The notes beneath the pieces are model-generated. The model did no database searches. It was not told the origin of the DNA and saw only the letters and a program-made list of their open reading frames with translations. DNA of 64,000 nt from the NCBI RefSeq assembly GCF_015704895.1, contig NZ_JADQWB010000018.1:51598-115597 (forward strand), in the 5' to 3' direction. The translations under genes were made by a program, and so were the position numbers. Positions 36,419 to 46,000 of the stretch are shown piece by piece. Source of the DNA: Agrobacterium leguminum (lineage in GTDB: Bacteria; Pseudomonadota; Alphaproteobacteria; Rhizobiales; Rhizobiaceae). Within the stretch, counting starts at the first letter, position 1; each line of letters starts with the position of its first letter.

Positions 36419-38026
36419 ATGGCTTCCTATCTGATTGGCGTCGATGTCGGGACCGGCTCGGCGCGCGCCGGTGTCTTCGATGTCGCGGGAAAGCTTCTCG
36501 CCACTGCCAAACGCCCGATCAGCATGCATCGCGAGGATGGCGGCATTGCCGAACAATCGAGCGGCGAAGTATGGCAGGCCGTTTGCGATAGCGTTCGGGA
36601 AAGCGTTTCCCGCGCCGGCATCGATCCCGCCGAGGTCGCCGGCATCGGTTTCGATGCCACCTGCTCGCTGGTGGTGCGCGGACCGGAAGATGAGACCCTG
36701 CCGGTGGGCGCACCCGATCATCCCGAGCGCGACATCATCGTCTGGATGGATCACCGCGCCGTTGAACAGGCGGAGCGCATCAATGCCGGCGAACACGCCG
36801 TGCTGAAATATGTCGGCGGCCGTATTTCCCCGGAAATGCAAACGCCGAAACTGCTTTGGCTGAGCGAAAACAGGCCCGACATCTACGCGCGTGCCGAGCA
36901 CTTCTTCGACCTCACGGACTTTCTGACATGGAAGGCTTCGGGCGCGCTTGATCGCTCCGCCTGCACGGTGACCTGCAAATGGACCTATCTGGCCCATGAA
37001 AACCGTTGGGATGCGGAGTATTTCACCCGCATCGGGCTTGGCGATCTCGCCGAGCAGGGTTTTCGCCGCATCGGTCAAAGCGTCGTCCATCCCGGCACGG
37101 CGCTGGGTAACGGTTTGACGGAAGATGCTGCAAAAGCCATGGGTCTGGTTGCTGGCACCGCGGTTGCGGCAGGTCTGATCGACGCCCATGCCGGCGGCGT
37201 CGGCACGGTGGCTGCGGGTGGCGATGCATCGCGATGCCTCGGTTATGTTTTCGGCACTTCGTCCTGCACTATGACGACAACCGCCGAACCCGCCTTCGTG
37301 CCGGGGGTATGGGGTCCTTATTATTCCGCCATGGTTCCCGGCGCATGGCTCAATGAAGGCGGCCAGTCTGCCGCCGGCGCGGCCATCGATTACCTGGTGC
37401 AGCTGCACCCGGCCTATGCCGAGGCGAAGGCGCTTGCCGACAAGGAAGGCAAAGCCTTGCCGGTATGGCTCGCTGACCGGGCGCTCAATCTTGCCGCATC
37501 CGCTTCCGCTGCCGCAAAGATCGCCGAGGATTTTCACGTGGTGCCGGAGTTTCTCGGTAACCGCGCGCCCTTTGCCGATCCCCATGCCCGCGCTGTCATT
37601 GCCGGTTACGGCACCGAGACCGGCGTGGATTCCCTTGTGGCGCTTTATGTGGCCGGCCTTCTCGGCCTCGGTTACGGGCTTCGCCAGATCATCGAAACAC
37701 AGGCCCGCAATGGTGCGCCGGTGGAAACCATCAGCGTCAGCGGCGGGGCGGGTGCGCATCCGCTTGCCCGGCAGCTACTGGCGGACGCGACGGGGCTTCC
37801 CGTGGAACTGACTGAATGCGAGGAGCCGGTGCTTCTCGGCTCGGCCATGCTGGGCGCCGTCGCCGCCGGAACCTATCCGGACCTGATGGTCGCCATGCCC
37901 GCGATGTCGCGTATCGACAGCTGTGCTGCGCCCGATCCAGATTTTCAGAAGATTCATCAGGCGCGGTACGACGCGTTTCTGGTGCTGCAAAATGCCGCGC
38001 GCGCCATTCGTGCCGCCAGCCATTGA
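36419..38026 (+). CDS. D-ribulokinase-like FGGY carbohydrate kinase
   Basis: 535 residues of the FGGY family, the length class of ribulokinases. The N-terminal phosphate loop is DVGTGSARAGVFD. The second-domain motifs include YVFGTSSCTM and ISVSGGAGAHPLARQLLAD. It should phosphorylate D-ribulose to D-ribulose 5-phosphate, completing ribitol use started by the upstream dehydrogenase. L-ribulose or another pentulose cannot be excluded by eye. GGAG at about 36406-36409 precedes the ATG. Confidence 0.83.
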   Translation: MASYLIGVDVGTGSARAGVFDVAGKLLATAKRPISMHREDGGIAEQSSGEVWQAVCDSVRESVSRAGIDPAEVAGIGFDATCSLVVRGPEDETLPVGAPDHPERDIIVWMDHRAVEQAERINAGEHAVLKYVGGRISPEMQTPKLLWLSENRPDIYARAEHFFDLTDFLTWKASGALDRSACTVTCKWTYLAHENRWDAEYFTRIGLGDLAEQGFRRIGQSVVHPGTALGNGLTEDAAKAMGLVAGTAVAAGLIDAHAGGVGTVAAGGDASRCLGYVFGTSSCTMTTTAEPAFVPGVWGPYYSAMVPGAWLNEGGQSAAGAAIDYLVQLHPAYAEAKALADKEGKALPVWLADRALNLAASASAAAKIAEDFHVVPEFLGNRAPFADPHARAVIAGYGTETGVDSLVALYVAGLLGLGYGLRQIIETQARNGAPVETISVSGGAGAHPLARQLLADATGLPVELTECEEPVLLGSAMLGAVAAGTYPDLMVAMPAMSRIDSCAAPDPDFQKIHQARYDAFLVLQNAARAIRAASH

Positions 38027-38083
38027 ACCACGTCACAAGCTCATATCGTCCGGCTGTATCGGCCGCAAAATAAAGAGGATTCC

Positions 38084-38809
38084 ATGCAGTTTTCCGGAAA
38101 ATCCGTCATCATCACCGGCGCAGGCAAAGGCATCGGTCGCGCCTGCGCTCGCCTGATGGCCGCGCGCGGTGCGGAAGTGGTGGCGATCAGCCGCACCCAG
38201 TCCGATCTCGACAGCCTGAAAAGCGAAATCGGCGGCCGTTCGATCCGCGTCGATCTTGCCGATGTCGCCGCCACCCGCGCCGCGATGAAGGAAGCGGGCC
38301 CCTGCGATTTCCTGATCAACAGCGCCGGCATCAACGTGCTCGAAAGCGTGCTGGAGATGAGCGATGCGGGTTATGAAGCCGTTCTCGGCATCAATCTGCG
38401 CGCGGCTTTGGTCGCATGTCAGGAATTTGCCTGCGCCCGCGTGGCGAAGGGCGGCGGCGGCGCCATCGTCAACATCACCTCCATCGCCGGTCACCGCGGT
38501 TTTCAGGATCACCTCTGCTACGCGGCGTCCAAGGCCGGGCTTGAAGGGGCGACGCGCGTTCTTGCCAAGGAGCTTGGCCCGCACGGCATCCGCGTCAACG
38601 CGGTTGCGCCCACCATCACCCTCACCGAACTGGCCGCGGAAGCATGGAACGATCCGGCGAAAAGCCAGCCGATGATGGTTCGCCATCCGCTCAGCCGGTT
38701 CGCCGAAGCGGAAGAGGTGGCTCAGAGCATCGCGCTGCTCCTGTCGGATGACAGCCGCATGATTTCCGGAGCCGTGTTGCCGGTCGATGGCGGTTTCCTC
38801 GCCGTTTGA
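38084..38809 (+). CDS. L-xylulose reductase/carbonyl reductase-like short-chain dehydrogenase
   Basis: 241 residues. The nucleotide motif TGAGKGIG is at residues 11-18, followed by the Ser-Arg pair at 36-37 that goes with NADP(H). The catalytic set is Ser133, Tyr146 and Lys150. SRTQSDLDSL, INLRAALVACQ and the ending LPVDGGFLAV are strikingly like animal dicarbonyl/L-xylulose reductase. It may interconvert xylitol and L-xylulose or act on another pentulose. Last gene of the pentitol operon. Confidence 0.78.
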   Translation: MQFSGKSVIITGAGKGIGRACARLMAARGAEVVAISRTQSDLDSLKSEIGGRSIRVDLADVAATRAAMKEAGPCDFLINSAGINVLESVLEMSDAGYEAVLGINLRAALVACQEFACARVAKGGGGAIVNITSIAGHRGFQDHLCYAASKAGLEGATRVLAKELGPHGIRVNAVAPTITLTELAAEAWNDPAKSQPMMVRHPLSRFAEAEEVAQSIALLLSDDSRMISGAVLPVDGGFLAV

Positions 38810-38859
38810 TGTGCGTAGGGGAAGTCTGACGCGCAAACGCTTGCCCGAAAATAAAAGAA

Positions 38860-38880
38860 CGCCCGGCAAACAGCCGGGCG
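38860..38880. terminator. Bidirectional intrinsic terminator
   Basis: Perfect CGCCCGGC-AAACA-GCCGGGCG stem with an A-rich tract before it and CTCCTCTTTAT after it. It serves the pentitol operon on the plus strand and the convergent PRC-barrel gene on the minus strand. Confidence 0.75.
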
Positions 38881-38905
38881 CTCCTCTTTATGAATAACAA
38901 TGCTG

Positions 38906-39202
38906 TTAGTGACGATGCTCGGGCATGTCCTTCAGCTGGTCCTTGGTCCATGAAGTGACCGCGTGGACATCGCCGTCCTCATCCCGCATGAAATCAAGAT
39001 CGCTGAGCGGTACTGCGACCGGCTTTGCGCCGATACCAAGAAAGCCGCCGACATCGATGATGGCGGTGCTGCCGGCCCCGACGCCGTGGACATGATCGAC
39101 CTTGCCGACCTTGTGATCGTCTGCACCATAAACGGTGGCGCCTTCAAGAACGGACGGCGTCAGTTCGGTTTCAACCAGGCGTACGTGATTGGTGTGATCC
39201 AT
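38906..39202 (-). CDS. PRC-barrel domain protein
   Basis: 98 residues, a single PRC-barrel-like domain (GATVYGADDHKVGKVDHVHG) with a His-rich end (MPEHRH). Such small proteins are common targets of the rhizobial general stress response, but their molecular role is unclear. The start at 39202 follows an AGGAG site. A GGAAC-N17-GTT promoter lies just upstream. Confidence 0.78.
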   Translation of the reverse strand: MDHTNHVRLVETELTPSVLEGATVYGADDHKVGKVDHVHGVGAGSTAIIDVGGFLGIGAKPVAVPLSDLDFMRDEDGDVHAVTSWTKDQLKDMPEHRH

Positions 39203-39235
39203 TGTTCTTGCTCCTGTCTTGGTTTGCAGAAAACA

Positions 39236-39260
39236 AACTCCTCCATTGCAAAACCGTTCC
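39236..39260 (-). promoter_or_regulatory. EcfG-type general stress promoter of the PRC-barrel gene
   Basis: GGAAC (39256-39260, minus strand) and GTT (39236-39238) separated by 17 bases match the consensus recognised by the alphaproteobacterial EcfG/RpoE2 sigma factor. The start codon lies 34 bases beyond the GTT box. Confidence 0.55.
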
Positions 39261-39476
39261 ATTGAATATCATTGGCCGGCGCCAGTCGGTGACGACCGGT
39301 GATTTTTCATCGGTACATTGTTGGGGTTTGCGGCAGGCGGTTCCGAAAAGGTTGCGGAATGGTCACACCTTTTCTCTGGAAGACAAGTTTTCGCTAAATT
39401 GCAACCGCTAAAGTTGTTGCGATGACGTGTCTGGATGTTATCTCTGCGTCAGGTTGAATCATCAAGGGGATGAGGG

Positions 39477-40613
39477 ATGAAAAAGTTGGGGGCGGTTTTG
39501 CTGGTGGCTCTTTTGAGCGCATGTGCAAAGCCATCTGACGGACCGACCGCAGGCAATATCCGATCTGCGACTTTCCCTCGAACCAACGAAAAAATCCCCG
39601 TCATAGAGCTGGCGAATGCGCCGGCGGCCACGGTATCCGCCGGAAGCCTGCAGAATGCCTCCGGCCCCGGCCTTACAGCGCTTCGCAACACCGGTTACAA
39701 CGCCCAGAGATTGCGTCGCGGCGACGTGATCGACATCACCGTGCTCGATACCGGCGAAGACGGGCTTTTCTCCCCGACGCAAAGCAAGACGCTCAATCTC
39801 GGACGCTTTACGGTGGACCAGAGCGGATCGGTGAATATCCCCTTCGTCGGCAAACAGAGGGTGGTGGATTCGACGCCCGAGGGGCTGCAATCGCAGGTCG
39901 TTGCCGGGCTCAAAGGGTCGGCTGTGAACCCGCAGGCCGTCGTCACCGTCGTCGACAAGCCGACGAGCGCCGTCATGCTGAGCGGTGCGGTGAAAAACCC
40001 CGGAAAAATAACGCTTACCGCCCGTCAGGAGCGGGTGCTCGACGCGCTCAATCAGGCCGGGGGCCCGACTGTTGCTCCGGGCGCTGCCACGGTTACTGTC
40101 GTTCGCGGCTCGCACAGGGCGAGCGCGCCGCTTGACCGCGTCATGCGGGAAGACCGCCAGAATATCCGCCTGTCGCCGGACGATCAGATCATGATCGATG
40201 GCGATGCGGCGAGCTACACCGCGCTTGGCGCTTTCAAGAGCGCCGGCGAATTCCAGTTCGAAGCCGGAAAACTGACCCTCGCTCAGGCTGTCGGCCGCGC
40301 CGGTGGATTGCTGGATGACCGTGCGGACGCGCGCAATGTCTATGTCTTCCGCAACGAGATCATTCAGGTGCCGTCGGCAACCGCATCGGGCGCGAAAGGC
40401 CCGGTTGCGACGGCCACGACCATGCGGCCGGTGATTTATCACGTCAATATGCGCGATGCTTCCAGCATTGCGCTCATGCAGCTCTTCCAGATGCAGAAGG
40501 GCGATGTGCTCTATGCCAGCAACGCGCCGCTGGTGGATTCGGCCAAGCTCCTGACCGTGTTCCAGAAGAGCGTGCCGACGGCGGCAGCACCGCTTCCCGG
40601 CAGCGGCAACTGA
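39477..40613 (+). CDS. Outer-membrane polysaccharide export (OPX/Wza-like) lipoprotein
   Basis: 378 residues. A lipoprotein signal ends in LLSAC with the lipid cysteine at residue 16. A polysaccharide-export domain (about 75-160, RRGDVIDITVLDTGEDG) and two SLBB-type segments (about 165-340) follow, ending in a Pro/Ala-rich tail. It should form an export channel for capsule or exopolysaccharide. No synthase, Wzx/Wzy or Wzc gene lies nearby, so it is an orphan copy. It is convergent with the T6SS operon. Confidence 0.83.
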   Translation: MKKLGAVLLVALLSACAKPSDGPTAGNIRSATFPRTNEKIPVIELANAPAATVSAGSLQNASGPGLTALRNTGYNAQRLRRGDVIDITVLDTGEDGLFSPTQSKTLNLGRFTVDQSGSVNIPFVGKQRVVDSTPEGLQSQVVAGLKGSAVNPQAVVTVVDKPTSAVMLSGAVKNPGKITLTARQERVLDALNQAGGPTVAPGAATVTVVRGSHRASAPLDRVMREDRQNIRLSPDDQIMIDGDAASYTALGAFKSAGEFQFEAGKLTLAQAVGRAGGLLDDRADARNVYVFRNEIIQVPSATASGAKGPVATATTMRPVIYHVNMRDASSIALMQLFQMQKGDVLYASNAPLVDSAKLLTVFQKSVPTAAAPLPGSGN

Positions 40614-40618
40614 TCAAT

Positions 40619-40645
40619 GAAGCGCTACAGAAGCTGTAGCGCTTC
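40619..40645. terminator. Perfect 12-base-pair hairpin between convergent OPX and ppkA genes
   Basis: GAAGCGCTACAG-AAG-CTGTAGCGCTTC, beginning six bases after the OPX stop and containing the last codons and stop of ppkA. There is no clear T-run on either side, but the position suits a two-way transcript end. Confidence 0.5.
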
Positions 40646-41542
40646 CATCGCCGATTGCGGGCGCGACGCGGGTTCGTCCTGGCAACAGGCGTCCGCAAAA
40701 TCCACCAGCCTTTGCGTTTTTCGCACCTCGCCCGTCGCGATAAGCCGCCGGGCAAGCCGCCCCACGGAGAATATGTCCTGATCCGGCTTTGCGGTTGCGT
40801 CCCGCATCCGTTCCGGTGCTGCAAATTCGCGCGAGGCGGCAAAGCTCATGCCGCGATCCGCGTGTTTTTGGCCGATCTCCAGCGCAATGCCGAAATCGCC
40901 AAGCCTGCCCGTTTCGAAATCGCCGTCCTCCAGCAGAATATTGGCTGGCGTGACATCGCAGTGGACATATCCCCGTGCATGTATGGCGCTCAGCCCTTCC
41001 AGCAGGCGGCGAAGGATTGTGATCGCCTGCGGCGCGGTAACCGGCGGCTGCGATGCAAGCGACGCCAATGATTGCGGGAACCATGGCTGTAACAAGCCCG
41101 GTCGGCCATCGGCCAGTCTCAGCAGCGCTGATGTTTCCACCAGGCAAGGATGGCGCAATGTCAGGCCGAGCTGCGCCTCCTCGCGTAATCTTTGCAGCAG
41201 CGCCGCGTCGTTTCTCAACGCCGGCGGCGTGGTTTTCAGGGCGTGAAGGGAGCCGAGATCGCGGTGCCGCACTTGCAGCAGCAGCGTGTTTTCGCTTTCG
41301 TAGGCAATCCGTTCAAGGGCAAAGCTGTCGGCGATCCAGTCGGGTTTCGCGTCGGAAAAATGCGAGACTTTCCGATCCAGCGCATTTCTGACCTGATCGA
41401 TCAGGTCTTTCTGTTCTTCGGTGGGCCTTTCCCGCGTGCCGTCATGGCGGATGGTTTGCCACAGATCGGAAAAGCGCTCGGCGACCTGCGGATAGGCAGG
41501 CCCATCGCCCGGTTGTTTACCCTTGCTCAAGCCGGTTTCCAA
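40625..41542 (-). CDS. ppkA: T6SS serine/threonine protein kinase PpkA
   Basis: 305 residues. The kinase fold has the ATP lysine in HALK (Lys103), a catalytic loop HCD (194-196; HRD in most kinases) with Asn201, DFG at 216-218 and APE at 242-244. There is no membrane segment, unlike the large membrane PpkA of Pseudomonas. In A. tumefaciens PpkA phosphorylates TssL at Thr14, which recruits Fha and activates secretion. The start is a TTG inside the end of tagF-pppA; no ATG is available before the kinase domain. Last gene of the imp operon. Confidence 0.87.
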   Translation of the reverse strand: METGLSKGKQPGDGPAYPQVAERFSDLWQTIRHDGTRERPTEEQKDLIDQVRNALDRKVSHFSDAKPDWIADSFALERIAYESENTLLLQVRHRDLGSLHALKTTPPALRNDAALLQRLREEAQLGLTLRHPCLVETSALLRLADGRPGLLQPWFPQSLASLASQPPVTAPQAITILRRLLEGLSAIHARGYVHCDVTPANILLEDGDFETGRLGDFGIALEIGQKHADRGMSFAASREFAAPERMRDATAKPDQDIFSVGRLARRLIATGEVRKTQRLVDFADACCQDEPASRPQSAMEALQLL

Positions 41543-42923
41543 TCACGATGGCGCTGACATTCTCGCGTGCGTCCTCGATCAGCGCCTCCTGGATCAGGGC
41601 GCTGGCGCAATCCTTGATCGCGGTGTTGCCGACAATCTCGGCAATGGCCCGTTCCTTCAGGATTTGTACCAGCGGATAGCTGCACAGGAGCAGCCTGTCC
41701 TGCGACCCCCAGTCTTCCCCGACAATATCCGGCCGGAACTGCTGGGAAAGGCCGACACATTGCGAGAGCTGCCTTTTCATGCCGACAACGACGTGATCGC
41801 GCGAGAGCTGATGCATGGTTCCGTTTTTCAGGAGATAGGCGCGCGCGTCGCCGGACCATAGGACACTCAACCTGCCGCCGATAATGGAGGCAATGATGAC
41901 GCTTGCCATCGGCCTGCCGTCAGCGCCCATGGTTTGCCGGGAAAGAAGCAGGCTGTTGACGGTGCCGAGCTTTCCCCTGATCTGCTGCGCCATCACCTCG
42001 GGGTTTTCGGCATCGGGCGTTTCGGCAAGAATATTTGTGGCCAGACGTGCAGCTTCCACGGCGCTGTGCGTGTCGCCCTGTCCATCTGCTATGGCGAAGA
42101 GGGCAGGGCTCTGGGAAACGAAGAGCGAATCCGCGTTCAGGGAAAGCCGTGTTCCCGGGTGCGTGGCATAGCTGTAGATGACCGATGACGGCTGTTCGGT
42201 TGGCGGTGCGGGCGCGGGCGTCATCACGGGCGGAGTTTTGTGTTTCGCACTCTCCTGCGCCTGTACGGGTGTCGAGCCGTCCTCTTCGCCCTTGCCTGCC
42301 ATGTCGCTGAAGAGGCGCAGGAAATCGGAAGCTTTCGGTTTGCCGTCGAATTTGAGACCGCGGGCGCGGCGGCTGACGGGATCGATGCGCCACCAGAGGC
42401 TGGTCGGTGTGTGGCTGCGCACCATTTCCGGCGCGTCATCCTCTTCCCGTGGTTTCGGCAGGCGCAGTTTTTTAACGGAGGTGTTAAACCGGGACATATC
42501 GAAATCGCCCGTCATGGATGTTTCGGCCAGCGCCTCGGCGGCCATGAACCAGGTGTCGTCGAGATAGAGCGTTCTCGGATGTTTCCGGAAGCTATTGAGC
42601 TGGGCAATGATGGCAAGCGGATATTTGCGCCCCACCCGGTCTGCACTGGGTACCAGCACGCCGGCATAGGCGCAGTTTCCCCATATGCCGCTTTCGATGA
42701 TGAAGCGAATGGGCGGCGATGACGTAAATATTTCGGGCCATCGGCCTGAAAACAGGTCTGCGCAGGCGTGCAGGCCGGATCGCATCCAGTCGTCAAACGT
42801 CCCGATCAGCTCCCGTTCAAGCCCGTCGGAGATGAAGTCGCCATGGCTGGGGACCTTGCCGAAGAAGCCGATGCGATCGCTTTCCGCTGCGGTTTCCGCG
42901 GGCTTCGATGCCTGAGTGGCCAT
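41517..42923 (-). CDS. TagF-PppA fusion: T6SS repressor domain fused to a PP2C-like phosphatase domain
   Basis: 468 residues. Residues about 15-215 are a TagF (ImpM, DUF2094) domain (GFFGKVPSHGDF). A Pro-rich linker at about 216-245 leads to a PP2C fold. Several PP2C metal-site motifs are altered: NAD at 263-265 for NED, DGQG at 280-283 for DGMGG, LCSYP near 413-417 where LCSDG is expected, and ENVS at 454-457 for DNVS. The phosphatase may therefore be weak or dead. TagF represses the T6SS after translation, and this fusion is known in Agrobacterium. No ribosome site precedes the ATG, which shares one base with the stop of a short leader ORF. Confidence 0.88.
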   Translation of the reverse strand: MATQASKPAETAAESDRIGFFGKVPSHGDFISDGLERELIGTFDDWMRSGLHACADLFSGRWPEIFTSSPPIRFIIESGIWGNCAYAGVLVPSADRVGRKYPLAIIAQLNSFRKHPRTLYLDDTWFMAAEALAETSMTGDFDMSRFNTSVKKLRLPKPREEDDAPEMVRSHTPTSLWWRIDPVSRRARGLKFDGKPKASDFLRLFSDMAGKGEEDGSTPVQAQESAKHKTPPVMTPAPAPPTEQPSSVIYSYATHPGTRLSLNADSLFVSQSPALFAIADGQGDTHSAVEAARLATNILAETPDAENPEVMAQQIRGKLGTVNSLLLSRQTMGADGRPMASVIIASIIGGRLSVLWSGDARAYLLKNGTMHQLSRDHVVVGMKRQLSQCVGLSQQFRPDIVGEDWGSQDRLLLCSYPLVQILKERAIAEIVGNTAIKDCASALIQEALIEDARENVSAIVIGNRLEQG

Positions 42924-42964
42924 CAGTCGTTATTGACCGCGGTGCTTTTCGTCGTTGCTTTCAT
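42923..42964 (-). CDS. Possible 13-residue leader ORF coupled to tagF-pppA
   Basis: ATG at 42962-42964 with an excellent ribosome site (AAGGAGG, 42974-42980) encodes MKATTKSTAVNND. Its TGA shares a base with the ATG of tagF-pppA (TGATG). The downstream gene has no ribosome site of its own, so ribosomes finishing this peptide probably re-initiate. The peptide itself resembles nothing I know. Confidence 0.45.
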   Translation of the reverse strand: MKATTKSTAVNND

Positions 42965-43005
42965 CCTAGATCCCCTCCTTAAAAAAACGGTGCGCCGCCC
43001 CGCCG

Positions 43006-46000
43006 CTAAAATTGCGCGGGGCAGGCAAAGCCGGCGATGGCGTCCAGCTTGAACGGGTTGAGAACCGAGCCGAACTGGATATCGAATTCGGCAGCCTGCC
43101 CGCCATTCGCAAATCGCACCCGCAGCAGGTCGCCCGACTGGTTTTCGATATCGGCGCCATCGAACAGCCGGAATGGCGACCAGTCGCCGTTTTCGGTTTT
43201 CGCCTGCTGCCAGCCGCCCGGCTGGAAAGCGATGCGCGAGAGGCTCGCCGTGTTTTCACGCGACGGCCAGGTGATCGATTTCGCCTGAATGGGGCCGTGA
43301 TAATAAACCACCCGCTCGCCTTCGATTTCCAGCATCACCGCGCTGGAGGCATTGGTGAGTGAAACGGGTTTGACATTGATCGACACCGCCGGCGTCTCGC
43401 TGCCATTCGGGAAAAAGGCGCGCGAAATCTTGTCGGCATTTTCGAACTGGGCGACGGCGCTGCTTGGAATGCCGGCCGCGCCGAAGGTGCCTTTCCAGCC
43501 CCAGGGGTTGGTCGTCTTGTCGACAAAGGCTTCCATTCGCTGCTTGAAGAAGGACTGGAAAATCCCGGTCGGCCCGAAGAGACGGGTGAAATCCGCGATG
43601 GCGACATCGCGGGAAGACGACCTGTCGAAAGGATAACGGCCGGTCACGATGGAAGAGCACAGCGATGCCGCATCGGCCGCCCAGAGTTCGGCAATGCGGC
43701 TGCGGGCGGATTTGACCGCAAGCGATCCGACATCCGCCGCCACGCCCGCCACCCACACATCGAGGGGCGCCGGCAATTCACGGGCCTGCTGCAACAGATC
43801 CTGATTGGCCTTGGTGAGCTGGCTGTCCACGTCGAACACCTTGGCGACCTCGTCGGAGGTGGTTGCCGAGCGGGCAAGCTGTTCGTTCAGCATCTTGAAA
43901 TGCGCGAGCAACTGTTCCGATGGCGAGCCGCCGGCCTTGCCGCCATTGGCCTGCTCGCCCGTTGTGGCCGCGCCTTTCGCCGCCAGCATGTCGCGCAGTC
44001 TCGCATAGGGATCGGCCGCGTTTACCGTGGCGGCCAGAACGGCTGCGGTCGCGTCGCCTTCAGCGGCGGAGGCGAGGGCGGCGGGATTTGCTCCGGGGCG
44101 CAGATCGGTCGCCTCCGCGATCGATCTGGCAGCCTCCACCACGATATTGCGTTCGTTGGCAAGCGCGCGGGTTGTTTCCACCGCGTCGCCAAGGGTCTGG
44201 GACGGCTTGACCCGAAGGTCGGCCAGCGTATCGGCCCATTTTTTCTCGAAACGGTCGAAATAGATTTGCAGCGCGGCCTGCGCCCCCTGTTCGACCGTTG
44301 CGCCACGGAGTGCATCATCGGAACCGCGCACCCATCCTTCGGAAAGTGCGATACGGGCCGCATGGGCGACCTGCGGAATAACGACGCTGCGATATCCCTC
44401 CGCCGTGAAAAGACCTTCGATGCCTTCCGCCATCGGCGCTTTGCTGCGCCGCTCGAAGGCGCGCTCTCCCAGCGGGCCGAAGGCCGCGGCGGGTGTCCAT
44501 TCCATCAGTTCCCGCGCCTGCGGAAGGCCGGCGAGAATATCATAGGCGCGCGTGCCGACAGCCTGATTGCGGATGGTTTCACGGGCAGTTGCAATGAGCC
44601 GTGCGTCTAGCTCAATCGGGGCGAGCACGCCGTCTGCGAGCGCTTTCGCATGCCGGTCGAGCGCTTCTCTCGCCGCCGCCCTTCCATCGCCGGGATAGAG
44701 GGATGCGAACATCTGGTGCGTCTGCACGGTCAGAAAATCGGGGTCCAGCGCACCCATGCCGCCCAGCATTCCATAGAGCTTCAGCGAATTGAAGGTGCGC
44801 GTGACGTCTTTTTCATCCTTGAGCTGTTTCTGCAGCTGCACGATCATGCGCGGCAGGAGCAGGGCATTGAGCGCGCGCTGATAGGCGTCACGCTGCCGTC
44901 CGGCGATCTTGTCTTCCTGATCGAGCCCGAAGCTGACATTCCACACTCTCTCGCGGGCAAAGCCGGAATTGACGTCGCGCAGATTGTCGAGCGCCGGAAG
45001 GATGCGGAGAAAATCGGCGTCTGAAACATCGCGCACGGGAATGCCCTGAACGAGCTGTTCATAAGCGCCAAGTTTGCGATCCGCTTCGGCAAGCGCCTGC
45101 GTATTGGCGAAATAGGTGAAAATCCAGCCGGTGAAGACGATGGCGACTGCTGCGGCCGAAACACCATAGGCGATGCGTCGCACCAGCAATTGCCGTCCGG
45201 AAAGGCGCTTGTCGCGCATCACCAGCGCGGCTTCGGGGAAAATGACATCCTTGAACAGCCGCGACAGGAAGTAGCTTCGGCGGGTTCTGGCCGCTGCGGG
45301 AGACCTTTCCGTTTCCGGCTGCGTTCCCGAAGCGAGATAAACGCCACGCAAAAGCGGGGCTTCGATCAGCGAAGACCGTGCGCAAAGTTCGGTCAGGGCC
45401 TCATGGAGCCGGTCTTTCAACCGCGCAAGTTCGGCGGGGAAACGGAAGATGCGGCCGCGCGTCTCGGCATTCTGCTCCTGTTGCAGGCGCTCGATCAGCA
45501 TTGCATCGACCCGCTGTTGCAGCAGTTCGAATTCTTCCGTCAGGCGTTGCGGCAGGTTCTCGGCGGTATGGCTCTCATCCAGCTTGAAGGTGGTGCCCCA
45601 TACCTGCTGGCGGTCGGTCTTGTTGAAACCGTCGAAGAATTCCACGAAACCATGCAGTAGATCGGCCTTGGTCAGCACGATATAGACCGGAACGCGGGCA
45701 TGCAGATATTCGTCCAGTTCCGAAAGCCGCTGGCGGATGGAGCGCAGTTCCTGCCGTTGTTCCTCGGGATCGCGGGTGAGAAGATCGGGGATGGACAATG
45801 TCACCAGCGCGCCGTTGATCGGCTGCGAGCGGCGATAGCGTCTCAGAAGGCCGAGGAATCCTTCCCAGCCGGCCTTCGAGGAGCCATCGAGGTCGTCCTG
45901 TGTGGTGTAACGGCCGGCGGTGTCGATCAATATCGCCTCGTCGGCGAACCACCAGTTGCAGTTGCGCGTGCCGCCGATGCCCTTTACCGCGTTTTCGCCG

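Noticed and set aside
42981..43005. Terminator after tssM because of a run of seven T on the minus strand
   Set aside because: The preceding bases are G-rich on one strand and cannot form a stem; at most a weak two-tier G-quadruplex, for which there is no support.
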